This document shows, in pieces, positions 28,068 to 39,338 of a stretch of DNA of 64,000 bases (position 1 is the first letter of the stretch; each line of letters begins with the position of its first letter). This DNA is from Paracoccaceae bacterium (lineage in GTDB: Bacteria > Pseudomonadota > Alphaproteobacteria > Rhodobacterales > Rhodobacteraceae). The notes beneath the pieces are model-generated. The model searched no databases. It saw only the letters and a list, made by a program, of their open reading frames with translations, and was not told the origin of the DNA. Position numbers and translations under genes: made by a program. Location of the stretch: assembly GCA_902631295.1 (NCBI GenBank), contig CACOXV010000005.1, forward strand, positions 27,594 through 91,593, written 5' to 3'.

Positions 28068-28373
28068 GTGTCCAAGACATTTATAAGTTCTGATATGTCC
28101 GTAGAGGGAGATATATCCAGCCAAGGCGATATTGAAGTCGATGGCAAAGTTAAAGGAAACCTATCTGGAGAGGAGATTTCTGTTTTGTCTTCCGGTTCAG
28201 TGGATGGCAGTATTTCTGGCACTTCGATAAATATTGATGGTAATGTGTCTGGTAAGATATCAGTTCAAGACCTGGCAGTAAACTCCACTGGCAAAGTGAG
28301 CGCAGACGTTACGTATCAATCTATTGCAACTCAAAAGGGTGCTAGAATTGATGGAAAACTAAAGTCTAAGTAA
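28068..28373 (+). CDS. Bactofilin family cytoskeletal protein
   Basis: The protein is about 101 residues and mostly a short-period beta-helix repeat (GDISSQGDIEVDGKVKGNL, then SVDGSISGTSINIDGNVSG and similar), which is the bactofilin (DUF583) core. Bactofilins polymerise into filaments without nucleotide and guide cell-wall growth or polar structures. It has short tails and no membrane segment. The longest ORF starts at GTG 28059, but AAAAGG is 8 bases before the GTG at 28068, giving MSKTFISSDM, so I use that. No M23 peptidase gene accompanies it, unlike many bactofilin loci. Convergent with the ASKHA gene. Confidence 0.9.
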   Translation: MSKTFISSDMSVEGDISSQGDIEVDGKVKGNLSGEEISVLSSGSVDGSISGTSINIDGNVSGKISVQDLAVNSTGKVSADVTYQSIATQKGARIDGKLKSK

Positions 28374-28464
28374 ACCCGCACGATGTTAAATAATTAAATT
28401 ACTCACAAAAACTGTTCCAGAATAAAGCTAAGAATGTTGGAAAGGCTCAGCTAGCATTAGAAAC

Positions 28465-30504
28465 CTAAGCCCGTCTTCGTCGTCGCCGGCCCAATTTCCC
28501 GTTTTTTTCGGATAAAGCGTTAAAAGAAGGGTTAGGAATTTGTACCAATTTATTTAGTTCTGTAAATGGGTCAGTCTTATGAGGTATGGCGTTAGCAGCT
28601 ACAAAATGCTCTTGGAACTTTGGTTCTACAGCGGTTTCTACTTTTGTAATTTTGCCTACTATTTCTTCGATACCAGCCCGTGCGTTTATGTTGCAAAGAG
28701 CAATTCTGGCACCAGTACCGGCAGCATTTCCGGCCGAGGTGACATTTTCAAGTGAGACATCAGGTATCATACCCAAAATCATTGCATGTTTAGACGAAAT
28801 ATGCGCCCCAAAGGCTCCTGCTAAAACAACTTTGTCAACACTATCAACACCCATTTCATCCATTAAGAGCTTTGCCCCAGCATATAATGCGGATTTTGCC
28901 AGTTGTATTGCCCTGATGTCTCCTTGAGTAACTTGAATTGCAGGTTGAGATGCGTCGTTGCTATTGTGCAGTTGGTAAGAGTAAGTTCGCCCATTAGGTT
29001 TTGATCTTGGAGTTCCAGTTGCCTCAGGGCTTCCAATCAACCCACTTTCGTCGAGAAGTCCAGCAACTCGCATTTCTGCCACGGCTTCAATTATTCCGGA
29101 GCCACATATTCCTGTTATGCCAATTTTTTCTATACTGTCGTCAAAGCCAATTTCGTCTGACCATAGTTCAGATCCAATTACTTTAAACCTGGGCTCTTTG
29201 GAAATTGGGTCAATCTCCACTCTCTCTATTGCCCCAGGTGCGGCCCTCTGTCCTGAGCTGATCTGTGCACCTTCAAATGCTGGGCCAGTTGGAGATGAGC
29301 AGGCTAGTACCCGTTTTGTATTTCCCAACAATATTTCTGCATTAGTGCCAACATCAACAATTAGGACTAAATCTTCTGATTTATTCGGTTGTTCAGATAA
29401 AGCTACAGCAGCGGCATCTGCTCCAACATGACCAGCAATACATGGCAACAGGTATATTCGCGCATCATCAATCAATGACAACAAACTTAAATCTTTAGCA
29501 TTTAGATATATTGACTGTGAAGTTGCTAAAGCAAATGGGGCCTGACCCAGCTCTGCCGGATCAATTCCAAGCAACAAATGGTGCATAACTGGATTGCAGA
29601 CAAAAACAGCCTCAAGTATATCTTCTTTATTTATACTAGCACTTTCTGCCAGATCTATGACTAATTTATCAATCGCTTTTCTGACTTCGGCGGTCATTGC
29701 CTCTGCTCCGTCTGCATTCATCATCGCGTAGCTGACACGGCTCATCAAATCCTCACCAAACCGGATTTGTGGATTCATAACTCCAGAACTTCCAATTACT
29801 TTTCCTGAACCTAAATCGGTTAAATGCGCTGCGATAGTAGTTGATCCCAAATCTATTGCTAACCCATAAATGCTGGCGTCATGGTAACCTGGCCAAATTT
29901 TTATAATTCTTGAAATATTTTCGCTTGGAATCGAATTAACTGCCACAGTTACACTCCATTCGCCCTTGCGAAGAATGCTTTGGAGTTCTTTAACAATTGA
30001 TAAACTAGCGTCTAGTTGATCTATCTTCCATTGTTCTGACAAAGCTGTTTTTAAGCGTTCTAGGTCACCCTTCGGTTCGTGCATGTCGGGTTTGAGAACC
30101 TCAACATAATACAATTTTGTTGCAGGATTCATTTCGATATGTCGGGAGCTGGCAGCTTTTCTTATTACTTGCTTATGGACCTGACTTTCTGCTGGCACGT
30201 CCACGACCAAATCACCTTGAATTTTTAGTTGACATCCCAATCTGCGATTAGGTTTTAAACCTCGCTTATCGTGATATCGTTGCTCGATTGCATTCCAAGT
30301 TGAAACTGCACTTTGATCTACTGAAACACCATGTTTTGGAAAATCTCCAAATGAAGGTGTTACTTGGCATTTACTGCAAATTCCTCTTCCGCCGCAAACA
30401 CTATCTAAATCTACCCCAAGTTTTTGAGCGGCCTCCAATACGGGTGTTCCAGTCTCAAATTGCCCGCGTTTTCCAGATGGAGTGAATACTACCAAATGCT
30501 TCAT
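28465..30504 (-). CDS. Ferredoxin-ASKHA protein, corrinoid activation type (RamA/RACo-like, DUF4445)
   Basis: The 679-residue protein begins with a 2Fe-2S ferredoxin domain: Cys37, Cys43, Cys46 and Cys91 (VCGGRGICSKC, LGCQLK). It continues with an ASKHA-fold ATPase region (YGLAIDLGSTTIAAHL near 220; LIVDVGTNAEILLG; LAGAFGAHIS). Members of this family use ATP hydrolysis to help reduce inactive cob(II)amide to cob(I)amide on corrinoid methyltransferase proteins. An MttB-family gene is 9 kb away. The C-terminus ends in an odd run of six arginines (LGRRRRRRA). A 17-base inverted repeat (30547-30563) lies just upstream. Function as an activator is inferred from family and context. Confidence 0.85.
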   Translation of the reverse strand: MKHLVVFTPSGKRGQFETGTPVLEAAQKLGVDLDSVCGGRGICSKCQVTPSFGDFPKHGVSVDQSAVSTWNAIEQRYHDKRGLKPNRRLGCQLKIQGDLVVDVPAESQVHKQVIRKAASSRHIEMNPATKLYYVEVLKPDMHEPKGDLERLKTALSEQWKIDQLDASLSIVKELQSILRKGEWSVTVAVNSIPSENISRIIKIWPGYHDASIYGLAIDLGSTTIAAHLTDLGSGKVIGSSGVMNPQIRFGEDLMSRVSYAMMNADGAEAMTAEVRKAIDKLVIDLAESASINKEDILEAVFVCNPVMHHLLLGIDPAELGQAPFALATSQSIYLNAKDLSLLSLIDDARIYLLPCIAGHVGADAAAVALSEQPNKSEDLVLIVDVGTNAEILLGNTKRVLACSSPTGPAFEGAQISSGQRAAPGAIERVEIDPISKEPRFKVIGSELWSDEIGFDDSIEKIGITGICGSGIIEAVAEMRVAGLLDESGLIGSPEATGTPRSKPNGRTYSYQLHNSNDASQPAIQVTQGDIRAIQLAKSALYAGAKLLMDEMGVDSVDKVVLAGAFGAHISSKHAMILGMIPDVSLENVTSAGNAAGTGARIALCNINARAGIEEIVGKITKVETAVEPKFQEHFVAANAIPHKTDPFTELNKLVQIPNPSFNALSEKNGKLGRRRRRRA

Positions 30505-30546
30505 ATATTTATCCCATAACCCTGAATAAAATTTAGCAAGAGCTGA

Positions 30547-30563
30547 TTAGAGAAAAACTCTAA
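30547..30563. promoter_or_regulatory. Inverted repeat upstream of the ASKHA gene
   Basis: TTAGAG-AAAAA-CTCTAA is a 6-bp perfect inverted repeat with a 5-base centre in the roughly 250-base divergent region between the ASKHA gene and guaB, 43 bases before the former. It could be an operator. It resembles but does not match an Irr box. Confidence 0.3.
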
Positions 30564-30623
30564 AATCGCCAATTTTTGGTTTATCAGCGCCAAATACGAA
30601 ATTTTTACATCTTTTTTTAATAA

Positions 30624-32201
<1,578 letters not shown>

Positions 32202-32203
32202 GT

Positions 32204-33376
32204 ATGACCCCTGCAGCACAAGTTTTTTCAGCTAGTCAAATTTTGCAAGAAATCCTTGACGGTAAAAAGGCTAAGTCTTCGCTTAAGGAATGGAGTAAAA
32301 CGAACAGATATGCAGGTTCAAAAGATAGACGTGCAATCAGAGACTTTGTTTACGATAGTTTAAGAATAAAGCGTAGCGCTCTTTCTAAAATAAAGGCACC
32401 CCACTCTGGTCGAAATTGGGCAGTGGGGGTTCTTCTAGAGACAAATGAGGATTTAGAAAAATATTTCAACGATGAAACTTACGCAAGCCCTCGCTTAACG
32501 GAAAAAGAGAAGTTTGCGATACAAAAGGCTAAAGAATATAAAAGTCCACCTGACGTAGAATTTAATGTACCGGCTTTTCTTTGGCCGATATGGACGGCAG
32601 ACCTGGGTGATGAGGCGGTAACTGTCGCGAAGACATTATGTCAGAGAGCTCCCGCATTTCTAAGAGTAAATATTCGAAAAACGACAATCGAAAAAGCGCA
32701 GACAATATTGAGTGGAGACGGAATTCAGACTTTAAAGCATCCTTCCATAATAACGGCCCTAAGGGTCACCGAGGGTCAAAATAAAATAAAAAACTGTATG
32801 GCTTATAAAAATGGCTTTGTTGAAATTCAGGATGCATCTAGCCAAGCTAGTGTTATCGACTTGCCAAGAGACAGTAATCTAAAAATTTTAGATTATTGTT
32901 GTGGCTCTGGCGGCAAATCACTTGCTTTAGACGCATGGACCAAAGGAAAAATTTTTGCTTACGATATTTCTCCGAGTAGATCTTTTAATTTAAAAACCAG
33001 AGCAGAAAGATCAAATGCACAAATTACAGAGATTTGTAAGCCAATAAATGAAATGTTTGATGTAATATTTTGTGATGTTCCGTGCTCTGGAAGTGGATCA
33101 TGGCGAAGAGATCCTGATGGAAAATGGAAATTAAATGCGCACAGCTGGCAGAATCTTTTAGACACACAAATTGAGGTCCTTAACGAAGCTAAAGAACTTG
33201 TAAAAACAGATGGTATTTTAATTTATGCGACATGCTCTGTGTTGTTGAGTGAGAATTATAAGCAGCTCGAAAAATTTTGCTCAATAAATCCGGAATTTGA
33301 AATTGAAAAAGCTCACCAGTTCTTACCTTCGGATTTAGGAGATGGTTTTTTCTATGGATTTTTGAAAAAAAAATAA
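32204..33376 (+). CDS. RsmB/NOP-family RNA (cytosine-5) methyltransferase
   Basis: The 390-residue protein is an SAM-dependent m5C RNA methyltransferase of the RsmB/NOP2 family. The SAM site is LDYCCGSGGKSLAL; the two catalytic cysteines are in DVPCSGSGSWRRDP and YATCSV. The N-terminal region lacks the full NusB-like domain of E. coli RsmB, so it is the shorter alphaproteobacterial type; it may methylate 16S rRNA, but the site is not certain. It is coupled to guaB (2-base gap). recA follows after about 100 bases that hold its SOS box. Confidence 0.88.
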   Translation: MTPAAQVFSASQILQEILDGKKAKSSLKEWSKTNRYAGSKDRRAIRDFVYDSLRIKRSALSKIKAPHSGRNWAVGVLLETNEDLEKYFNDETYASPRLTEKEKFAIQKAKEYKSPPDVEFNVPAFLWPIWTADLGDEAVTVAKTLCQRAPAFLRVNIRKTTIEKAQTILSGDGIQTLKHPSIITALRVTEGQNKIKNCMAYKNGFVEIQDASSQASVIDLPRDSNLKILDYCCGSGGKSLALDAWTKGKIFAYDISPSRSFNLKTRAERSNAQITEICKPINEMFDVIFCDVPCSGSGSWRRDPDGKWKLNAHSWQNLLDTQIEVLNEAKELVKTDGILIYATCSVLLSENYKQLEKFCSINPEFEIEKAHQFLPSDLGDGFFYGFLKKK

Positions 33377-33413
33377 AATTTTCTTGAAATGTTCTCATTT
33401 TGCCTCCATAAGA

Positions 33414-33428
33414 GAACAATATAAGAAC
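33414..33428 (+). promoter_or_regulatory. LexA (SOS) box upstream of recA
   Basis: GAAC-AATATAA-GAAC is an exact alphaproteobacterial SOS box (GTTC-N7-GTTC read on the other strand), centred about 58 bases before recA. It predicts LexA repression of recA and damage induction. A GTTCTC/GAGAAC inverted pair (33391-33396 and 33412-33417) overlaps it. Confidence 0.85.
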
Positions 33429-33478
33429 AAACGAGTGATTGCTGTTTAGTATTCACTATGAAATAAAGAGGTATTAAC

Positions 33479-34543
33479 ATGGCAGAGCTTTTATCAATGA
33501 GCGACAAAAAAGACGATGACAGACAAAAAGCATTAGAAAGTGCTTTAAGCCAAATTGAACGACAATTTGGTAAAGGTTCAATTATGAAGCTTGGCGATGA
33601 AAACGCTATTCAAGAAATTGAGGCTACATCAACAGGTTCGTTAGGCCTTGATATAGCATTAGGCATAGGTGGTTTGCCAAAGGGGCGTATTGTAGAAATT
33701 TATGGCCCTGAAAGCTCGGGCAAAACAACCCTTACATTGCATTGTGTTGCAGAAGAGCAGAAAAAGGGCGGAGTATGTGCATTTGTAGATGCAGAGCATG
33801 CTCTTGATCCGCAGTATGCAAAAAAGTTGGGAGTGGACTTAGATGAGTTACTAATTTCGCAACCAGATACCGGTGAGCAAGCTCTTGAAATTACAGACAC
33901 ACTAGTGCGTTCTGGAGCAGTTAGTATGGTGGTTGTTGATTCTGTTGCCGCTCTTACGCCCAAGTCAGAACTCGAGGGTGACATGGGGGATCATAATGTA
34001 GGTGTGCAAGCACGTTTAATGAGCCAGGCTATGAGGAAGTTAACTGGATCAATAAGTAGATCAAATTGTATGGTAATTTTTATTAACCAAATTCGTATGA
34101 AAATTGGTGTAATGTTTGGTAGCCCAGAAACTACAACAGGTGGTAATGCTCTTAAATTCTATAGTTCTGTTCGGCTTGATATAAGGCGCATAGGTGCAAT
34201 TAAAGACAGAGATGAAGTAATTGGGAACGCTACTAGAGTTAAAGTAGTAAAAAATAAAGTGGCACCACCGTTCAAGCAAGTAGAGTTTGATATCATGTAT
34301 GGTGAGGGTATTTCTAAAAATGGCGAGCTTTTGGATTTAGGAGTAAAGGCTGGTGTCGTGGAAAAATCAGGTGCTTGGTATAGCTACCAGGAAGAGCGTA
34401 TTGGACAGGGAAGGGAAAATGCAAAAATTTTCTTAAAGGAAAACCCTAATATTGCACTCTCAATAGAAGATAAAATTCGAGCTGCTCATGGTTTAGATTT
34501 TGATGTGGACAATGATGTCGGTGGTGAAGTTTTAGAAGCTTAG
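33479..34543 (+). CDS. recA: Recombinase RecA
   Basis: RecA drives homologous strand exchange and promotes LexA self-cleavage. The 354-residue protein has Walker [10 protein letters not shown], the DNA-binding loop regions [17 protein letters not shown] and [22 protein letters not shown], and a short acidic C-terminus. AGAGGT is 6 bases before the ATG. An SOS box lies upstream and a strong terminator just downstream, so recA appears to be its own transcription unit. Confidence 0.98.
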   Translation: MAELLSMSDKKDDDRQKALESALSQIERQFGKGSIMKLGDENAIQEIEATSTGSLGLDIALGIGGLPKGRIVEIYGPESSGKTTLTLHCVAEEQKKGGVCAFVDAEHALDPQYAKKLGVDLDELLISQPDTGEQALEITDTLVRSGAVSMVVVDSVAALTPKSELEGDMGDHNVGVQARLMSQAMRKLTGSISRSNCMVIFINQIRMKIGVMFGSPETTTGGNALKFYSSVRLDIRRIGAIKDRDEVIGNATRVKVVKNKVAPPFKQVEFDIMYGEGISKNGELLDLGVKAGVVEKSGAWYSYQEERIGQGRENAKIFLKENPNIALSIEDKIRAAHGLDFDVDNDVGGEVLEA

Positions 34544-34568
34544 ATTTTAAGTACTATATTTATTAACT

Positions 34569-34595
34569 AGGGTAGCAATTTTGCTGCCCTTTTTA
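34569..34595 (+). terminator. Rho-independent terminator of recA
   Basis: GGGTAGCA and TGCTGCCC form an 8-bp stem (one G-T pair), extended by an A-T pair, with a 4-base ATTT loop, directly followed by a T-tract. This is a textbook intrinsic terminator about 26 bases after the recA stop. Confidence 0.9.
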
Positions 34596-34666
34596 TTGTT
34601 TTACGTGTTCGTTATAGACAACAACCAAAGCAATCATTAGAGCTAAAAAAAATATGAGAAAATATA

Positions 34667-37333
34667 ATGCGCACGTTAAATGATATAAGGTCTACATTTC
34701 TAGATTATTTTAAAAAGCAGGGACATGAAGTTGTTCAATCTAGTTCACTGGTCCCTCGAAATGATCCTACCTTAATGTTTGCTAATTCTGGAATGGTCCA
34801 GTTCAAAAATCTATTCACAGGAGTGGAGTCACGAGATTATAAGCGCGCTGTAACTGCCCAAAAGTGTGTTAGAGCAGGTGGAAAACACAACGATCTTGAT
34901 AATGTTGGCTATACTGCTCGGCACCATACATTTTTTGAAATGCTTGGAAACTTTAGCTTTGGGGATTATTTTAAATCTGAGGCAATACCGTTTGCATGGG
35001 AACTTATTACAAAAGAATTTGATATTCCAAAAGAACGTCTTCTCGTAACCGTTTATCATACTGATGAAGATGCGGCATTGCTTTGGAAAAAGGTGGCAGG
35101 GCTTTCTGACGACAAGATAATTCGGATTTCATCCAATGATAATTTTTGGATGATGGGACCTACGGGACCATGCGGCCCATGTACGGAAATATTTTTTGAT
35201 CACGGGGAAAAGTATTGGGGCGGCCCACCAGGTTCGCCAGAAGAGGATGGCGATAGATTTGTGGAAATCTGGAACCTAGTATTTATGCAATATGAACAAT
35301 TTAAAGACGGTACAAGGAAAGATCTTCCTAATCAGTCTATTGACACAGGGATGGGCATCGAACGTGTCGCTGCGTTGCTTCAAGGTACAAACGATAACTA
35401 TGAAACGGATCTTATAAGGGCTCTAATCGACGCTTCCGCAGAAGCAACGGGTTCAAAGTCAGATGGCGATAACTCAAACCATCACAGAGTTATAGCAGAT
35501 CATTTGCGATCTACCTCTTTTTTAATTGCTGATGGAGTAATGCCCTCAAACGAGGGTCGCGGTTATGTTCTGAGGCGAATAATGAGGCGCGCGATGCGGC
35601 ATGCGCATCTTCTTGGTGCCAAGGATCCTATTATGCATCAACTGGTTCCATCGCTTGTTGGGCAAATGGGAGCTGCATATCCAGAATTAGGTTCGGCCAA
35701 AGAGTTGATAGAAGAAACATTACTAAATGAAGAAACCAAATTTAAGCAAACTTTGGAGCGCGGATTAAAATTGCTAGATGAAGAGCTTGATGGATTACCT
35801 ACCGAAATTCCGTTTCCTGGGCAGATTGCTTTCAAGCTTTATGACACTTATGGTTTTCCCTTGGATTTAACTCAGGACGCTTTACGAGAGAAGGGCCGTG
35901 TAGTTGATCAAGAGGCGTTTCAAATTGCTATGGATGAGCAAAAAAGAAAGGCGAGAGCCGCGTGGACTGGTTCTGGCGAAACGGCTGATACGGCAATATT
36001 TTTTGATATTGCTGATAAACATGGAGTTACCGATTTTCTTGGTTATGATACTGAGGTCGCACAGGCTCAACTTATTGCTATCGTTAAAGATGGTGCATTG
36101 ATCGAAAGTGCAGGTAAGGGCGATAAAGTTCAGTTAATCTTCAATCAAACCCCATTTTATGGAGAAAGTGGGGGTCAAGTCGGAGATACCGGAAATATTA
36201 GATTTGAAAATGGTGAAGCAAATATTGTTGACACGAAGCGTTCCGTTGGTGTTTTTGTTCATTTTGCAGAAATTAACTCAGGAATATTATCTGTAAATGA
36301 AGCAGTGGAATTGGAAGTTGAGGAATTGCGTAGATCTTCCGTGCGTGCCAATCATTCGGCAACTCATTTGTTACATGAAGCACTAAGAAATAAGTTAGGC
36401 AACCATGTTGCGCAGCGAGGCTCGCTTAATGCAGCTGACCGACTAAGATTTGATTTCAGTCATTCGAAAGCACTCACAAAGGATGAGTTAGTTGCCGTTC
36501 AAAGTTCAGTAAATTTTTATGTTCGTCAAAATACTGAGGTTTCTACAAGGGTTATGACGCCTGATGATGCTCGAAAACTTGGGGCCACAGCCTTGTTTGG
36601 AGAGAAGTATGGTGAGGAAGTTCGCGTTGTATCAATGGGTTATGATCAGAAAAGTGGTAAGGGTTTAGATGGAAATGGTTATTCTTTAGAACTCTGTGGT
36701 GGAACCCATGTAAAACGCACGGGAGACATTGGTGCATTTGTGATCTTGTCGGATGGTGCGAGTAGTTCGGGCGTAAGACGAATTGAGGCACTTACTGGCG
36801 AAGCAGCACTGGACCATCTTGCTAAACAACAAAATTATCTTACCGAAATTGCCCTAGAACTTAAAACCAGTTCATTTGATATTCTGTCGAAGGTGAAAAG
36901 TCTTACGGCAGAACGAAAATCTCTGGTTAATGAGCTTTCTCAGTTGAGGAAAGATATGGCATTAGCGGAAGGTGCCGGAGAAAGCGATGAATTAGAAAGT
37001 GAAGATTTGTCGGGTGTGAATTTTGTAGTAAAGAACTTAAATGGTATACCTGGGAAAGAGCTGCCTAGCCTAATAGACGGTTACAAGCAGAAGCTTTCAA
37101 AAGGAGTTATACTACTTATTTCAGATAACGATGGGAAAGTTGCAATTGCTTCAGGGGTTACGAGTGACTTATTACAGAGCGTTTCTGCTGTAGATGTGGT
37201 CAAGGCAGTTGCCGCTAAGCTTGGGGGTAAAGGAGGCGGCGGTAGGCCAGATTTAGCTCAGGCAGGTGGATCTAGTATGGAAGGAATTGCTTCTGCCATA
37301 GACGCAGTCAAATCGTTAATTATCTCGAGATAA
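34667..37333 (+). CDS. alaS: Alanine--tRNA ligase
   Basis: AlaRS charges tRNA(Ala). The 888-residue protein has the class II catalytic domain at the N-terminus ([35 protein letters not shown]), the editing domain with the zinc motif ([12 protein letters not shown] and CGGTHV) and the glycine-rich C-terminal DHHA1 domain ([16 protein letters not shown]). Full length. It starts after the recA terminator, so it probably has its own promoter, which I could not identify. Converges on typA with 31 bases between stops. Confidence 0.98.
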   Translation: MRTLNDIRSTFLDYFKKQGHEVVQSSSLVPRNDPTLMFANSGMVQFKNLFTGVESRDYKRAVTAQKCVRAGGKHNDLDNVGYTARHHTFFEMLGNFSFGDYFKSEAIPFAWELITKEFDIPKERLLVTVYHTDEDAALLWKKVAGLSDDKIIRISSNDNFWMMGPTGPCGPCTEIFFDHGEKYWGGPPGSPEEDGDRFVEIWNLVFMQYEQFKDGTRKDLPNQSIDTGMGIERVAALLQGTNDNYETDLIRALIDASAEATGSKSDGDNSNHHRVIADHLRSTSFLIADGVMPSNEGRGYVLRRIMRRAMRHAHLLGAKDPIMHQLVPSLVGQMGAAYPELGSAKELIEETLLNEETKFKQTLERGLKLLDEELDGLPTEIPFPGQIAFKLYDTYGFPLDLTQDALREKGRVVDQEAFQIAMDEQKRKARAAWTGSGETADTAIFFDIADKHGVTDFLGYDTEVAQAQLIAIVKDGALIESAGKGDKVQLIFNQTPFYGESGGQVGDTGNIRFENGEANIVDTKRSVGVFVHFAEINSGILSVNEAVELEVEELRRSSVRANHSATHLLHEALRNKLGNHVAQRGSLNAADRLRFDFSHSKALTKDELVAVQSSVNFYVRQNTEVSTRVMTPDDARKLGATALFGEKYGEEVRVVSMGYDQKSGKGLDGNGYSLELCGGTHVKRTGDIGAFVILSDGASSSGVRRIEALTGEAALDHLAKQQNYLTEIALELKTSSFDILSKVKSLTAERKSLVNELSQLRKDMALAEGAGESDELESEDLSGVNFVVKNLNGIPGKELPSLIDGYKQKLSKGVILLISDNDGKVAIASGVTSDLLQSVSAVDVVKAVAAKLGGKGGGGRPDLAQAGGSSMEGIASAIDAVKSLIISR

Positions 37334-37364
37334 AACTACAAATTTACCTTACTAATTTTACAGT

Positions 37365-39182
37365 TTAATTACTGCGTGCTTGCTTTTTTCTCTCATGAGT
37401 ATCCAGAAAACGCTTGCGTAATCTGATATTTGCCGGTGTTACTTCAACAAGCTCATCATTATTTATATAGGATATAGCTTGCTCTAGGGAAAATTTAATG
37501 TGTGGCGTTAGTCTAACGGCTTCATCGGTTCCTGAAGCCCTAACGTTGGTAAGTTTTTTCCCCTTAAGTGGGTTTACCTCTAGGTCGTTGTCACGGGCAT
37601 GTTCACCGATCACCATTCCCTTGTATACTTTGGTCTGTGGTCCAACGAACATTTTTCCTCGTTCTTCGAGGTTCCAAAGGGCGTAGGCTACAGTTTCTCC
37701 ATCTTCTATGGAGATCAAGACACCAGCACGCCGTCCCTCTATGGTGCCTTTATAGGGCGCCCATCCGCTGAAGACTCTATTCATAACGCCAGTGCCTCGT
37801 GTATCGGTAAGAAATTCTCCATGGTAGCCGATTAAACCTCTTGCAGGGACGTGAGCAATCAATCTTGTCTTCCCTACTCCAGAAGGCTTCATTTCAACTA
37901 AATCACCCTTCCTTGGTCCAGTAATTTTTTCTATAACCGCGCCTGTATATTCTTCATCAACGTCAATTGTTACTTCTTCTATTGGTTCTAATTTCTGGCC
38001 GTCTTCTTCTTTCATCAATACTTGAGGTCTAGAAATTGAGAGTTCAAAACCTTCACGCCGCATATTTTCAATTAAAACACCCATTTGCAACTCACCGCGC
38101 CCAGCAACCTCAAACGCATCACCGCTTGGAGTATCTTTTATTTTTATCGCCACGTTACTTTCAGCTTCTTTCATTAATCTATCTCTAATTACGCGGCTTT
38201 GAACTTTAGAGCCCTCTCTTCCCGCAAGTGGGCTGTCATTAATTCCAAAAGTAACGGTTATTGTTGGAGGATCTATGGGCTGACTTTCTAGTGGCGTATC
38301 TACTGCCAGAGCGCAAATTGTGTCAGCAACGGTTGCCTTAGTCATGCCAGCAAGTGATACAATGTCACCGGCAACGCCCTCGTCAATGTCTTGATGGGCA
38401 AGACCTCGGAATGCTCTGATTTTACTGATTCTAAATTGTTCTATTTTCTGGCTAGATCTGCTTATTGCCTGAACTGTGGAGCCAACTTTTATAATCCCAC
38501 TTTCAATACGACCAGTAAGAATTCTGCCCACAAAAGGATCACTCCCTAGCGTTGTCGCTAGCATTCTAAAATCATCCTCAATATGCTCTGCCTGTCGCGG
38601 GGGTGGAACATGATTAATTATCAGATCAAATAGGGCGCTAAGATCTTTTCGTGGCCCGTTTAAGTCATGATCTGCCCAGCCGGATCTCCCAGAGGCATAC
38701 ATATGAGGAAAGTCTAATTGATCGTCGCTTGCGCCAAGATTTGCAAAAAGGTCAAAACACTCATCTAGAGCTCTATCTGGCTCGGCATCACCTTTGTCCA
38801 CTTTGTTTAAAACAACGATAGGTCTCAGACCCAAGTTCAGGGCTTTTGAAGTGACAAATTTTGTTTGAGGCATCGGTCCCTCTGCCGCATCTACAAGCAA
38901 GACAACTCCGTCAACCATCGATAAAATACGTTCTACTTCTCCACCAAAATCAGCATGTCCTGGAGTATCAACGATATTTATTCTGTTACTTTTCCACTCG
39001 ACAGAAGTTGCCTTAGCTAGAATAGTTATTCCCCGTTCTCGTTCGAGATCATTACTGTCTAGTGCACGCTCTGTAATGTTTTGATTTTCTCTAAATGCTC
39101 CAGATTGTTTTAACAATTCATCAACTAAAGTTGTTTTTCCATGATCGACGTGAGCAATTATTGCGATGTTTCTTAATGTCAT
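37365..39182 (-). CDS. typA: Ribosome-associated GTPase TypA/BipA
   Basis: TypA is a translational GTPase related to EF-G that aids ribosome assembly and stress adaptation. The 605-residue protein has the P-loop [16 protein letters not shown] at the N-terminus, the switch region [31 protein letters not shown], then domain 2, a domain III/V pair and the TypA-specific C-terminus ([18 protein letters not shown]). Full length. It is monocistronic, with mttB-like upstream on the same strand and about 150 bases between that hold an inverted repeat. Confidence 0.98.
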   Translation of the reverse strand: MTLRNIAIIAHVDHGKTTLVDELLKQSGAFRENQNITERALDSNDLERERGITILAKATSVEWKSNRINIVDTPGHADFGGEVERILSMVDGVVLLVDAAEGPMPQTKFVTSKALNLGLRPIVVLNKVDKGDAEPDRALDECFDLFANLGASDDQLDFPHMYASGRSGWADHDLNGPRKDLSALFDLIINHVPPPRQAEHIEDDFRMLATTLGSDPFVGRILTGRIESGIIKVGSTVQAISRSSQKIEQFRISKIRAFRGLAHQDIDEGVAGDIVSLAGMTKATVADTICALAVDTPLESQPIDPPTITVTFGINDSPLAGREGSKVQSRVIRDRLMKEAESNVAIKIKDTPSGDAFEVAGRGELQMGVLIENMRREGFELSISRPQVLMKEEDGQKLEPIEEVTIDVDEEYTGAVIEKITGPRKGDLVEMKPSGVGKTRLIAHVPARGLIGYHGEFLTDTRGTGVMNRVFSGWAPYKGTIEGRRAGVLISIEDGETVAYALWNLEERGKMFVGPQTKVYKGMVIGEHARDNDLEVNPLKGKKLTNVRASGTDEAVRLTPHIKFSLEQAISYINNDELVEVTPANIRLRKRFLDTHERKKQARSN

Positions 39183-39286
39183 TTAGAGGGCCTGTTCTAT
39201 ATTTTAGGGCCACCTATATTGATTTCTGTCGAAATACCACCCGTTAATGTGAGTGTGTGGATGAAAAAAGATGATTTAATACGGTT

Positions 39287-39325
39287 CCTTAAGCTATAAA
39301 TATTGTTCCAAATCGTAGCTTAGGG
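39287..39325 (-). terminator. Inverted repeat downstream of the MttB-family gene
   Basis: CCTTAAGCTA and TAGCTTAGGG form a 10-bp stem (one G-T pair) around a 19-base loop, 14 bases after the MttB-family stop. No T-tract follows on the minus strand, so it may be a weak terminator or an mRNA 3' stabiliser. Confidence 0.4.
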
Positions 39326-39338
39326 CTTATTGTTGAGA

